Positions 1 through 7,738 of a stretch of DNA of 9,947 nt are shown piece after piece. The DNA comes from an uncultured Pseudomonadota bacterium. GTDB taxonomy: Bacteria; SAR324; NAC60-12. The translations under genes were made by a program, and so were the position numbers. Below the pieces are notes generated by a model that did not search any database, was not told where the DNA came from, and saw only the letters and a list, made by a program, of their open reading frames with translations. Each line of letters starts with the position of its first letter. The stretch's first letter is position 1. The stretch lies in assembly GCA_913056375.1 (NCBI GenBank), contig CAJXNF010000072.1, positions 1 through 9,947 of the forward strand. The letters run 5' to 3'.

Positions 1-994
1 CCAGCTGACTCCCGCCGATCAAACCCAGAGAAGTCCCCACAACCCCAATCACAATCGCTTCCATGAAAATAATGCGGAATATTTCACCTCTTGTGACTCC
101 TACTGCTCGAAGTTGCCCCAACAAGCTGTAGCGTTGGACCACCGAGAAAGTCATCGTGTTGTAAATCAAGAACATCCCTACAATGAGCGAAAGCATACTC
201 AACGCTGAAAGATTCAAGTGGAAGGCACGTGTCATCTTGTCAGCAGATTCGAGTCGAGTTTGTGATGATTCGACACGGGCACCACTGGGAAGAACCTCAT
301 TGAGCTGCTCAATTTGTTTTTTATTTTCTTCGTCACCACCAACTAAAATCAGATCTATCCTCGATAAATTTCCTTTTTGCTGAAGAAGTTCCTGAGCTGT
401 ACTGATATCGACAATCAACAGTTTTGAAAGAGCCTGACGTGCGAAGCTATCGTCAATTTTGAGAAAGGCAACCAGCCTAAGCTTTTGAGGCAAGCCCCCG
501 ACTTCAACTTCAAAAAAATCTCCAATTTGAATACCTAACTGTTCAGCAAGATCAATTGATAGGACAACCGTATTCGGTTCTGTTAAAAATGCCGTCAGAT
601 TCCCGTTGTTTCCTCCACCTAAATCCTGCAGATATGGCCGAAAAGGGGCTTCTGCAAAAGGATCAATTCCCAATAACTGGAACACCTGATCCGGTTTTTC
701 TGGCAAAACTATATAACCTTCTAAAACCGGGGCTGCTTTCCTGAAACCAATTTTTTGTTTCAACTCTCGATAGGTCTCTTCAGGAAGATATTCTGGGTCA
801 GAGATGATTTGATGAGTCGAACGACCACTCACCGATTGAACTGCCAATTCCATCGATCTTTGTGCACTGGCATTTGTCAAATCGATTGAGAGAACGATGG
901 TTACCCCCAAGGCAACTCCAATCACTGCCAATCCAAATTGCCAGGGATGACGCTTTAGATATCGAAAACTTGATTGATAAAGAATAGGTGGCAT
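1..994 (-). CDS. ABC transporter permease, FtsX/MacB-like family (partial, C-terminus beyond left edge)
   Basis: Reading the minus strand from ATG at 994 gives an uninterrupted frame of 331 codons that is still open at base 1. The N-terminus (MPPILYQSSFRYLKRHPWQF) is a short cytoplasmic stretch followed by a first membrane segment at about residues 18-37. A soluble, presumably periplasmic region follows to about residue 255, as in the MacB periplasmic core domain. A second membrane segment (about 260-280) leads into NTMTFSVVQR and then LGQLRAVGVTRGEIFR, the usual opening of an FtsX domain, and a third segment starts near 310. Family members normally carry four or more membrane segments and work with a separate ATPase, moving lipids, lipoproteins or peptides out of the inner membrane. 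No ATPase gene lies on the visible side, so it would have to be to the left or elsewhere. The ATG has no clear Shine-Dalgarno. An in-frame TTG at 997 and one at 1057 are alternatives, but the family-like N-terminus favours 994. The substrate is unknown. Confidence 0.88.
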   Translation of the reverse strand, partial: MPPILYQSSFRYLKRHPWQFGLAVIGVALGVTIVLSIDLTNASAQRSMELAVQSVSGRSTHQIISDPEYLPEETYRELKQKIGFRKAAPVLEGYIVLPEKPDQVFQLLGIDPFAEAPFRPYLQDLGGGNNGNLTAFLTEPNTVVLSIDLAEQLGIQIGDFFEVEVGGLPQKLRLVAFLKIDDSFARQALSKLLIVDISTAQELLQQKGNLSRIDLILVGGDEENKKQIEQLNEVLPSGARVESSQTRLESADKMTRAFHLNLSALSMLSLIVGMFLIYNTMTFSVVQRYSLLGQLRAVGVTRGEIFRIIFMEAIVIGVVGTSLGLIGGSQL

Positions 995-1180
995 CAAAGG
1001 ATTATTGGTGTTCTTGATGAAAATTTGGATAAAAGTAGCCTGCTTGTATTTTTGCAATCTTTACGGCATGGTCAAAAGCAAAAGTTTTTTCCAGCCAGAT
1101 GCCGCTTGCCATCTTGCTCCTTGAGGTGCTAATCAAATTAGCCTTTCCAAATCTCCGATCACTAAAGCAGATTTCGTTTC
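995..1180. other. Divergent intergenic region between the permease and topA
   Basis: This 186-bp gap must hold the 5' signals of two divergent genes. I found no convincing -35/-10 pair for either. A TTGACC on the minus strand at 1075-1070 has no acceptable -10 partner at 16-18 bp. The one clear structural element is the inverted repeat at 1128-1142. No small ORF with a ribosome site was seen. Confidence 0.6.
1128..1142. repeat. Perfect inverted repeat upstream of topA (GCTAAT-CAA-ATTAGC)
   Basis: Two 6-bp arms, GCTAAT at 1128-1133 and ATTAGC at 1137-1142, are exact reverse complements around a 3-base centre. The site ends 38 bases before the topA start codon, in the gap shared with the divergent permease gene. 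That position and size suit a dimeric regulator site or a small hairpin in the topA leader. A 6-bp arm can occur by chance, so this is only a candidate. Confidence 0.4.
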
Positions 1181-3472
1181 ATGCCAAACAACCTGATCAT
1201 TGTAGAATCACCAGCCAAGGCTAGGACTATCAACAAGTTTCTTGGCAATGATTATATCGTTGTCGCATCCATGGGGCACGTCCGTGATCTTCCTCAAAAA
1301 GAGCTTGGTTTTGATCCTTCTAATCATTTTGAGCCACGTTATGAGGTCACCAAGGACAAGAAAAAAACGATCTCAGATATCAAGAAACGCATCTCCAAAG
1401 AAACTGTGGTGTATCTAGCGACTGATGAGGACCGTGAAGGTGAATCAATATCTTGGCATCTCATTGAGGCACTTAAACTTCAAAAACATCCTGACATCAA
1501 GAGGATTGTTTTTCATGAGATCACCAAGCCGGCTATTTTAAAAGCCTTGCAGAATCCAAGAGATGTTGACACCAGCCTTGTAGATGCCCAACAAGCACGA
1601 AGAATTTTAGATCGAGCTGTAGGTTACGAACTCTCACCACTCCTATGGAAAAAAGTGAAACCCGGACTCTCTGCAGGCAGAGTTCAAAGTGTAGCCGTCA
1701 GGATACTTGTTGATCGAGAGAGAGAAATCCGAGAATTCAAACCACTAGAATTTTGGAGAATTCGCACTGCCTACGAAAAGTACGATTTTCAAGCAGAGGT
1801 TGTTTCCTACAAATCCAAAAAAACTGAAAAATCTATCCCAAATGAAGCCACAGCTCAGGAAATAGTCTCATCGTTGGAAAAAGGTGGAATCTGTAAAATT
1901 GCTGATATCGAAGAAAGAGAGACCGCCAGAAAACCTGTAGCACCCTTCACTACCTCTACTCTACAGCAGGAAGCATCATTAAAACTAGGATTCTCGCCTC
2001 GGAGAACAATGTCTGTTGCTCAGCAGTTGTACGAGGGAAATTTTGAAATCCCTGGTTACAGTGGCGGCTTGATCACCTACATGCGAACAGACTCGACAAC
2101 GCTTTCTGAAGAAAGTTTGCAACAAGCTAAACAAGTCATTCTTTCAGAATATGGGAATGAGTACGCTCTTAAGAAGCCCCGTCGCTTTGCTACCACAGCC
2201 AAAGGTGCACAGGAAGCTCACGAAGCGATTCGACCCGTCGACTTGAGCATGAAGCCTCAAGATGTTCGGGCCCATTTGAGCCCGGAGATGGCAAAGCTTT
2301 ATGGTCTGGTTTGGAAGAGGATGATCGCCTGTCAGATGACGGAGGCTATTATCGCCCGGACAACTCTGAAGTTGGAGGGAGGCAATCAGCATGAGTGCTT
2401 GCTTGAGGTCAAGGGACAGCGGCTTGTGTTTCCGGGATTCTTAAAAGCCTACACAGAAGGCTCTGAAAATCCTGATGCAGATCTTGAAAAAAAGGATGTG
2501 ATCCTACCAAAAGTTGAGAAAGGAGAGGAATTGGGGATCAAGGAGGTGATTCCAGAGCAGCATTTCACCAAACCCCCACCTCGCTATACGGAAGCAGGTC
2601 TAATCAAAAAACTGGAAGCAGAGGGTGTTGGCAGGCCTTCCACATATGCTCCGACTATTTCGACGATTCAAGATCGTCAATATGCCGAAAGAGGAGAAGA
2701 TAAACGGCTCAGGCCAACAGATCTGGGTGAGGTCGTTACAGATTACTTAGTGAATCACTTCACTGACATCGTGAATCTGAATTTCACCGCAAGAATTGAG
2801 GAGGACCTAGACGAGATCGCGAATGGAAAACGAGATTGGGTCTCCATGATGACCGAGTTCTATCAACCCTTTCACGATAACATTGCGGCAAAACAGGAGT
2901 TACCTCCTGACAAAGGGGAAAAGGTTTTGGGAACCGACCCACAAACAGGCCGTCAGGTCAGTGTTAGGGTTGGTCGTTACGGTCCAATGGTTCAAATTGG
3001 AACTAAGGATGATGAAGACAAACCCAAGTTTGCTTCACTTCCCAAGGATCGAAGCATGCATGAGATTCAGTTGGAAGAAGCACTCAAGCTCTTCAGTCTT
3101 CCAAGACATTTGGGCAACTTTGATTCCTCTGGAGAGGAAATTATCGTTAATCGAGGCCGATTTGGTCCCTATGTCAAACTTGGTAATCAATTCTTCTCCA
3201 TCCCCAAGGAAATTGACCCTCTGCAGATTGATCGGGAAGAAGCAATCGAGTTAATCCGTCAAGGCAAAGAAAGCAAAGCCAAGCAGGTCTTACACGATTT
3301 TGGTGAAATTCAAGTACTGAAGGGCCCTTATGGACCTTACATCAAATACAACAAGAAGAACTTCAAAATCCCCAAAAACACGGATGCTGAATCACTAGAC
3401 AAGGTCACCTGCGAGCAAATTATCTCAGAAGCCCCACCTCCTCGTCCAAAGCGCAAAACCAAGGCCTCGTAA
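1181..3472 (+). CDS. topA: DNA topoisomerase I (type IA, TopA), complete, 763 aa
   Basis: TopA relaxes negative supercoils by nicking one strand through a 5'-phosphotyrosine link. The TOPRIM domain begins IIVESPAKARTINKFLG, with the catalytic Glu at residue 9, and continues to the acidic metal-binding motif DEDREGE at residues 82-88 (Asp82, Asp84, Glu86). GLSAGRVQSVAVRILVDRE follows at about 164-182. The active-site tyrosine is Tyr300 in GLITYMRTDST. GVGRPSTYAPTI at about 485-496 is the usual conserved motif. Beyond about residue 580 there are three C-terminal repeats marked by GRYGPMV (598-604), GRFGPYV (659-665) and GPYGPYI (715-721), ending in a basic PRPKRKTKAS tail. The four-cysteine zinc ribbons of the E. 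coli enzyme (865 aa) are absent, and the repeat type is common in other phyla. The ATG start gives an N-terminus that matches the family, though a Shine-Dalgarno is not obvious. The glycosyltransferase gene follows after 67 bp on the same strand. Confidence 0.98.
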   Translation: MPNNLIIVESPAKARTINKFLGNDYIVVASMGHVRDLPQKELGFDPSNHFEPRYEVTKDKKKTISDIKKRISKETVVYLATDEDREGESISWHLIEALKLQKHPDIKRIVFHEITKPAILKALQNPRDVDTSLVDAQQARRILDRAVGYELSPLLWKKVKPGLSAGRVQSVAVRILVDREREIREFKPLEFWRIRTAYEKYDFQAEVVSYKSKKTEKSIPNEATAQEIVSSLEKGGICKIADIEERETARKPVAPFTTSTLQQEASLKLGFSPRRTMSVAQQLYEGNFEIPGYSGGLITYMRTDSTTLSEESLQQAKQVILSEYGNEYALKKPRRFATTAKGAQEAHEAIRPVDLSMKPQDVRAHLSPEMAKLYGLVWKRMIACQMTEAIIARTTLKLEGGNQHECLLEVKGQRLVFPGFLKAYTEGSENPDADLEKKDVILPKVEKGEELGIKEVIPEQHFTKPPPRYTEAGLIKKLEAEGVGRPSTYAPTISTIQDRQYAERGEDKRLRPTDLGEVVTDYLVNHFTDIVNLNFTARIEEDLDEIANGKRDWVSMMTEFYQPFHDNIAAKQELPPDKGEKVLGTDPQTGRQVSVRVGRYGPMVQIGTKDDEDKPKFASLPKDRSMHEIQLEEALKLFSLPRHLGNFDSSGEEIIVNRGRFGPYVKLGNQFFSIPKEIDPLQIDREEAIELIRQGKESKAKQVLHDFGEIQVLKGPYGPYIKYNKKNFKIPKNTDAESLDKVTCEQIISEAPPPRPKRKTKAS

Positions 3473-3539
3473 TGGGTTGGAGACTTTGATTAACAGTCAG
3501 CCGCCCGACAACATCCATCTAATGGTGTAGCCCCGAAGC

Positions 3540-5210
3540 ATGCGAACTCATCTATCCGCACTCGTCCTCCTTGCGCTGAATTTTCTGATTTTTCTGGTTC
3601 TGAACCAATTTTTGAATCCGCATCCGGATATGCTGGACCATTGGGTGTGGTCACGTTTTTTAAGTGCTTCCTACTACGAGCACCCTCCGATGGTGGCTTT
3701 TTTGATACGCATCATCACTACCATCGGCGGCCACCACGAGACCACCCTAGAAATCGGTGCTCAGCTTGTAAATTTATCCATTCTTTATTTGATCTATCTT
3801 TTAGCACTCTCCATTTTCCACACTAGGGCAGCTCTATTTACAATACTTGTATTAAGCTCAATGCCCTACTTTACACTGGGCACTGTCTTTCTTCACATCA
3901 CCCAGCCCTTTGTATTTTGTTGGGTGCTAGCACTAATGTTGCTCGTCAGATATCACCGTGAACCTCATCCTCGGTGGCTCATTTTCATAGGAGTTGTCTG
4001 TGGTCTTGGAGCCTTATCCAAGTTCATCATGCTTCTCTTTTATATTGGGCTTTTCTTTCATGCGCTGATTTACCGAGACGCCCGAGACATTTTGAAATCT
4101 CCCTGGCTCTACATGGCTGGAGTGATTTCTCTGACGATCTTCTCGCCAGTGATTTTTTGGAATGCTGCTCATGATTGGATCTCTTTCCGTTTTCAATTTG
4201 GCAGAGGAATGGGTGGTGAAGAATTTGGTGAAAACACATTTCATTTTTTGATTGGCCATATACTTTTATTTTCACCCCTCTGGGCCACGGTGGGATGGTT
4301 GGGATTAACCAGTTTGAAAGATCGTTTTCGTTCGGGTCGACACCCTGAATCAGTCATTTTAGTCCTCTCACTGTATCCACTGTTTTTCTTCACCATTATG
4401 AGTTTGAGAGGATCTATTGCAGACCCGCACTGGACGAATCTCTTTTACCTAGGCTTAGCTATTCTTCTGGGACAGGCCCTCTCAATTCATTGGAAAAAAT
4501 ATAGGTTAGCCTTGGTTGGAGCTGCATTATTCATCAATGCTAGCTTGATCACAGCAGCGGTAGTGAACACCTACGATCCGCTTTACGAATGGGAGGCTCA
4601 CGAACTAGATAGCCCAAAACTTCTGATTAGTGATGGTGTCCCTGAAGAAGTCATCAACAAGCTTGAAGCACACCACAAAAGGCTCTACAGCTTTGAAGCT
4701 TTTGAGGAATTTCTAAGCAAACATCTCACGGCTTCTGAAATTAAAGCCTATGGTGACCAACTTCGAAAAGTAAGTCATGACACTTTCAGCAATCGATTCA
4801 ATCAGTTTCTTCAGTGGCCAGAAACTGTTGATGAAATGCGGAAATTACTAAAGGCGAAGGGATTGGGTGATCCTCAATACATTGTCAGCAGAGAATATCA
4901 ATTGAGCAGTGCGCTTAGTTTCTATTTCCCAAACCATCCATGGCCACACAGCTTGGAGAAGACTGAGAGAAATCTCTGGTCCCCAAGAGAGGAAGTGAAG
5001 AAGTCATCTTTCCTCTTTGTTTGCGCCCTCTATGATTGTGATCACTCCAGTCGAGTCTTTGAAAAGACAATGGGCGTTCAACTGGCTGACCTTGGAGAGG
5101 TCTTGATGAGGCAGGATGGAAGGCTCATTCGTGCGCTGAGACTCTATTCACCAGCAAATCTGGTTTCAACTGAGATCGATCCACTAACCAGTCCAGCAGC
5201 ATCTCAATAA
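3540..5210 (+). CDS. GT39-family (ArnT/PMT-like) membrane glycosyltransferase, 556 aa
   Basis: This is a polytopic inner-membrane protein with about 11 predicted membrane segments between residues 5 and 340, then a soluble C-terminal part of roughly 210 residues. The first external loop has DMLDHWVWSRFL followed by YYEHPPM (residues 30-51), which lines up with the DEAYYWxWS...YYDHPP signature of GT39 enzymes that take sugar from a polyprenyl-phosphate donor. Other family-typical stretches are GLGALSKFIMLLFY (about 156-169), PVIFWNAAHDWISFRFQFGRG (about 203-223) and ADPHWTNLFYLGLA (about 295-308). Asp30 matches the catalytic Asp position, but the neighbouring Glu of the usual DE pair is Met31. 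Acceptor and sugar cannot be read from sequence; lipid A, other glycolipids or proteins are possible. An in-frame TAG at 3528-3530 fixes the ATG at 3540 as the earliest start, and its ribosome site is weak. It may be read with topA. The C-terminal part was not recognised as a named domain. Confidence 0.85.
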   Translation: MRTHLSALVLLALNFLIFLVLNQFLNPHPDMLDHWVWSRFLSASYYEHPPMVAFLIRIITTIGGHHETTLEIGAQLVNLSILYLIYLLALSIFHTRAALFTILVLSSMPYFTLGTVFLHITQPFVFCWVLALMLLVRYHREPHPRWLIFIGVVCGLGALSKFIMLLFYIGLFFHALIYRDARDILKSPWLYMAGVISLTIFSPVIFWNAAHDWISFRFQFGRGMGGEEFGENTFHFLIGHILLFSPLWATVGWLGLTSLKDRFRSGRHPESVILVLSLYPLFFFTIMSLRGSIADPHWTNLFYLGLAILLGQALSIHWKKYRLALVGAALFINASLITAAVVNTYDPLYEWEAHELDSPKLLISDGVPEEVINKLEAHHKRLYSFEAFEEFLSKHLTASEIKAYGDQLRKVSHDTFSNRFNQFLQWPETVDEMRKLLKAKGLGDPQYIVSREYQLSSALSFYFPNHPWPHSLEKTERNLWSPREEVKKSSFLFVCALYDCDHSSRVFEKTMGVQLADLGEVLMRQDGRLIRALRLYSPANLVSTEIDPLTSPAASQ

Positions 5211-5242
5211 CGTTGAGATAAAACACACAGTCGGCTGATCAC

Positions 5243-5271
5243 TTGACTCACAGTATTTTCACCAATAATAT
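5243..5271 (+). promoter_or_regulatory. Predicted sigma70 promoter of the leuC-dppC run
   Basis: TTGACT at 5243-5248 (5 of 6 to consensus) and TAATAT at 5266-5271 (4 of 6) are separated by exactly 17 bases. This is the only good pair in the 156 bp before leuC. Transcription would start near 5278, leaving a leader of about 90 nt. The -10 overlaps a perfect 8-bp palindrome, TAATATTA (5266-5273), and a run of seven T follows at 5276-5282. No leader peptide rich in leucine codons was found. Confidence 0.55.
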
Positions 5272-5317
5272 TAGGTTTTTTTGACTTTCCTCAATCAACG
5301 GCTCTTTAGATAGAATC

Positions 5318-5332
5318 CTTGGTTCAGCCAAG
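5318..5332 (+). promoter_or_regulatory. Small hairpin in the leuC leader
   Basis: CTTGG at 5318-5322 and CCAAG at 5328-5332 form a 5-bp stem with a 5-base loop, 24 bases ahead of the leuC ribosome site. There is no U-run behind it, so it is not a terminator. It may affect leader stability or translation. The stem is short, so the call is tentative. Confidence 0.3.
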
Positions 5333-5356
5333 CTCAACCACTCGTATCAATCCAGC

Positions 5357-5363
5357 AAGAGGG
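5357..5363 (+). promoter_or_regulatory. Ribosome binding site that fixes the leuC start
   Basis: AAGAGGG sits 3 bases before ATG at 5367. It supports that ATG over the in-frame TTG at 5319, which has no ribosome site and would add 16 residues not seen in LeuC proteins. Confidence 0.7.
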
Positions 5364-5366
5364 ACC

Positions 5367-6761
5367 ATGGCGCAGACCATGTTTGAAAAGATTTGGAACT
5401 CCCATGTCATCACCGAACAAGATGGCAATACCATCCTCTATATTGACCGTCATTTGGTCCACGAAGTCACCTCACCTCAAGCTTTTGAGGGACTTAGGAT
5501 GGCGGGACGCCCCATCCGTTGTACTGGAGCGACCTACGCCGTGCCAGATCACAATGTTCCAACCAAGGACAGGGATAAACCAATTGCCGACCCCATCTCT
5601 GCCAAACAAGTGGAAACACTTCGACAGAACTGCAAGGAATTTGGCATCACACTTTTTGACCTGGATGATGAACGACAAGGAATCGTACATGTGGTAGGCC
5701 CTGAACAAGGGTTGACCTTACCTGGTTCCACTATCGTCTGTGGAGACTCGCATACAGCTACTCACGGAGCTTTTGGAGCACTCGCATTCGGGATTGGGAC
5801 GAGCGAAGTTGAGCATGTGCTCGCAACACAAACTCTGCAGCAACAGAAACCGAAGACCATGAAAATTGAAGTCAGTGGTTCTCTACCAAATAAAGTGGGG
5901 GCCAAGGACATCATACTGGCGATTATCGGGAAGATTGGTACTGCCGGAGGAACTGGCTATGTACTTGAGTACTGTGGTGAGGCGATTCGTGCACTTTCGA
6001 TGGAAGGTAGAATGACTCTCTGCAATATGAGCATTGAAGCAGGTGCTAGAGCTGGAATGGTTGCTCCTGATGAGAAAACCTTCGAATACCTGGCAAATCG
6101 TCCCTACGCCCCCAAAGGTGATGAATTTGAGCAAGCGGTCGGTTTCTGGAAACAGCTGGTTTCAGATGATGGAGCTACATACGACAAAGTAGTGATTCTG
6201 ACAGCCGAAGATATCCTTCCACAAGTGACCTGGGGCACAAATCCTGGCATGGTCACAGACATTCATGGGCAGGTTCCAGATCCTCAGAAGATTGAAGATA
6301 CCAACGAACGAAGAGCTATCGAACGCGCCTTGGCTTATATGGACCTCAAGCCAAATACTCCGATCGTTGAAATCAACATTGACAGAGTTTTCATTGGTTC
6401 ATGCACAAATTCTCGAATTGAGGACCTCCGCAATGTCGCAGACTTTGTGAAGGGGCGCAAAGTCAGTTCCAAGGTTCACGCGATGATTGTACCGGGGAGT
6501 GGACTTGTGAAGAATCAGGCTGAAGAGGAAGGGCTTCACCATGTTTTTGTCGAAGCAGGTTTTGAATGGAGAGAACCCGGCTGCTCAATGTGTCTCGCAA
6601 TGAATGACGACATCCTACAACCCGGTGAGCGATGTGCGTCGACCAGTAATCGAAATTTTGAAGGCAGACAAGGGAAAGGCGGCCGCACACATTTGGTAAG
6701 TCCCGTCATGGCTGCTGCTGCCGCAATCACAGGACACTTTACAGACCCACGAACTCTTTAA
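5367..6761 (+). CDS. leuC: 3-isopropylmalate dehydratase large subunit (LeuC), 464 aa
   Basis: With LeuD this subunit forms isopropylmalate isomerase, the aconitase-family enzyme that converts 2-isopropylmalate to 3-isopropylmalate in leucine synthesis in the cytoplasm. The N-terminus MAQTMFEKIWNSHVI is typical. CGDSHTATHGAFGALAFGIG at about residues 126-145 is the first aconitase signature. The 4Fe-4S cluster ligands are visible as Cys346 in FIGSCTNSRIEDLR and Cys406 and Cys409 in GCSMCLAMN. The length matches the family (about 465 aa), and no ligand is missing. The start is ATG 5367, not the upstream TTG. leuD follows after 20 bp, the standard pairing. Related hydro-lyases such as citraconate or homoaconitate isomerases share this fold, but the overall pattern fits bacterial LeuC. 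leuA and leuB are not in the window. Confidence 0.97.
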   Translation: MAQTMFEKIWNSHVITEQDGNTILYIDRHLVHEVTSPQAFEGLRMAGRPIRCTGATYAVPDHNVPTKDRDKPIADPISAKQVETLRQNCKEFGITLFDLDDERQGIVHVVGPEQGLTLPGSTIVCGDSHTATHGAFGALAFGIGTSEVEHVLATQTLQQQKPKTMKIEVSGSLPNKVGAKDIILAIIGKIGTAGGTGYVLEYCGEAIRALSMEGRMTLCNMSIEAGARAGMVAPDEKTFEYLANRPYAPKGDEFEQAVGFWKQLVSDDGATYDKVVILTAEDILPQVTWGTNPGMVTDIHGQVPDPQKIEDTNERRAIERALAYMDLKPNTPIVEINIDRVFIGSCTNSRIEDLRNVADFVKGRKVSSKVHAMIVPGSGLVKNQAEEEGLHHVFVEAGFEWREPGCSMCLAMNDDILQPGERCASTSNRNFEGRQGKGGRTHLVSPVMAAAAAITGHFTDPRTL

Positions 6762-6781
6762 CTGATCCTATTGGAATAAGA

Positions 6782-7402
6782 ATGCAACCTTTTCAAACGC
6801 TCACTGCTACAGCAGCTAAGTTGGATCAGGTCAATGTTGATACTGATCAAATCATTCCGAAGCAATTTTTGAAGAAAATTGAACGGACCGGCTTTGGGAT
6901 TCATCTTTTTCATGACTGGCGTTTTATTGACGATGCTGGGCAAAAGCCAAATCCTGACTTCATCTTAAATCAGCCCCGCTATCAGGGAGCTCAAATCTTA
7001 GTTGCAGGGGACAACTTTGGCTGTGGCTCCAGTCGAGAGCATGCTCCTTGGGCTCTTCTCGATTATGGTTTCCGCAGCATTATTGCTCCGAGTTTTGCGG
7101 ATATCTTCTACAACAACTGCGCTAAAAATGGTATTTTGCTCGTTGCTCTGCCAGAGGCTTCTGTACAGCAGCTTTTCATAGAAATTGAAGAAAATGCCGG
7201 TTGTGAACTAACAGTTGATCTACCCAACCAAAAAGTACAGAGCCCAAAGGGATTGGAATTTAGTTTTGAAATCGATCCATTTGTCAAACATCGGTTACTC
7301 AACGGACTGGATGACATTGGATGGACCCTACAATTCCAGTCAGAGATTGAGAAGTTTGAGGCAAGTTACCAGAAACAAGCTCCCTGGATGTTTGTCCACT
7401 AA
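6782..7402 (+). CDS. leuD: 3-isopropylmalate dehydratase small subunit (LeuD), 206 aa
   Basis: LeuD provides the swivel domain that completes the isopropylmalate isomerase active site with LeuC. The N-terminal half has NVDTDQIIPKQFLKKI (residues 18-33) and RTGFGIHLFHDWRF (35-48), both characteristic of LeuD. The substrate-binding loop GDNFGCGSSREHAPWAL spans residues 76-92, and ADIFYNNCAKNGILLV follows at about 107-122. The length is normal for the family (about 200 aa), and the protein ends in an intact C-terminus. A GGA at 6773-6775 serves as a weak ribosome site ahead of ATG 6782. The next gene starts 12 bp after the stop, so leuD is in the middle of a tight co-directional run. Confidence 0.96.
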   Translation: MQPFQTLTATAAKLDQVNVDTDQIIPKQFLKKIERTGFGIHLFHDWRFIDDAGQKPNPDFILNQPRYQGAQILVAGDNFGCGSSREHAPWALLDYGFRSIIAPSFADIFYNNCAKNGILLVALPEASVQQLFIEIEENAGCELTVDLPNQKVQSPKGLEFSFEIDPFVKHRLLNGLDDIGWTLQFQSEIEKFEASYQKQAPWMFVH

Positions 7403-7414
7403 TGGCAAGGAAAT

Positions 7415-7735
7415 ATGAAAATCAACATCTCCGTTGAGGCCACTCCACAAGAGATTCGCGAGGTCTTTGGTCTCCCAGACATTCAAGACGTTCAAGGGCT
7501 CTTCCTGAAGCAATTTCAGCAAAACCTAAAGGATGGGCAGGTGGACAAAGACGTGGTGAGCGAACTGATGGGGCCAACTCTGCAATTTAGCAAGAATTTC
7601 ATGGACTCCCTGATGGAAAATATGGGTTCCATGTTAAACCAGACCAATCACGCAACTTCAAATCAACAGGAGACCATGAAGGACTCTTCTTCCACAAAAT
7701 CCAAGCAGCAACCGGTGTCCTCCAAGGAATACTGA
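7415..7735 (+). CDS. Small DUF6489-like protein of unknown function, 106 aa
   Basis: The N-terminal half, MKINISVEATPQEIREVFGL followed by PDIQDVQ, resembles from memory the DUF6489 family, whose members begin with a short beta strand, a TPEEAR-type turn and a GLPDV-type motif, then amphipathic helices. A helix with LMGPTLQFSKNFMDSLMENM follows at about 50-69. Residues 71-106 are low-complexity, rich in Ser, Thr, Gln, Asn and Lys, and probably disordered. There is no signal peptide, membrane segment or catalytic motif, so a small cytoplasmic helical protein is likely. AAGGA at 7407-7411 precedes ATG 7415. Placed between leuD (12 bp) and the DppB-like permease (3 bp), it is surely co-transcribed with both. 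No function is known for the family as far as I know, and the family call needs a profile search. That it is a real gene is much more certain. Confidence 0.75.
   Translation: MKINISVEATPQEIREVFGLPDIQDVQGLFLKQFQQNLKDGQVDKDVVSELMGPTLQFSKNFMDSLMENMGSMLNQTNHATSNQQETMKDSSSTKSKQQPVSSKEY
7724..7728 (+). promoter_or_regulatory. Ribosome binding site inside the upstream gene, supporting a TTG start
   Basis: AAGGA ends 10 bases before TTG 7739 and lies inside the last codons of the 106-aa gene, whose TGA stop is at 7733-7735. No ATG or GTG is available before the first membrane segment, so the pair marks a translationally coupled TTG start for the permease. Confidence 0.5.
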
Positions 7736-7738
7736 GCC

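Noticed and set aside
183..744. Plus-strand ORFs at 183-383 and 556-744
   Set aside because: They are antisense to the continuous permease frame on the minus strand and show no protein-like features.
1047..1075. Minus-strand promoter for the FtsX-like permease starting with TTGACC
   Set aside because: No hexamer at 16-18 bp spacing resembles TATAAT.
2883..3254. 123-aa plus-strand ORF inside topA
   Set aside because: It lies wholly within a confidently assigned gene in another frame and has no recognisable domain or ribosome site.
5281..5313. Ten-codon TTG ORF in the leuC leader as a leucine attenuator peptide
   Set aside because: It has only two leucine codons beyond the start, no ribosome site, and no terminator/antiterminator pair follows.
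5319..5366. TTG-initiated extension of leuC by 16 residues
   Set aside because: No ribosome site precedes TTG 5319, the added residues do not look like LeuC, and AAGAGGG directly before ATG 5367 gives the family-typical N-terminus.
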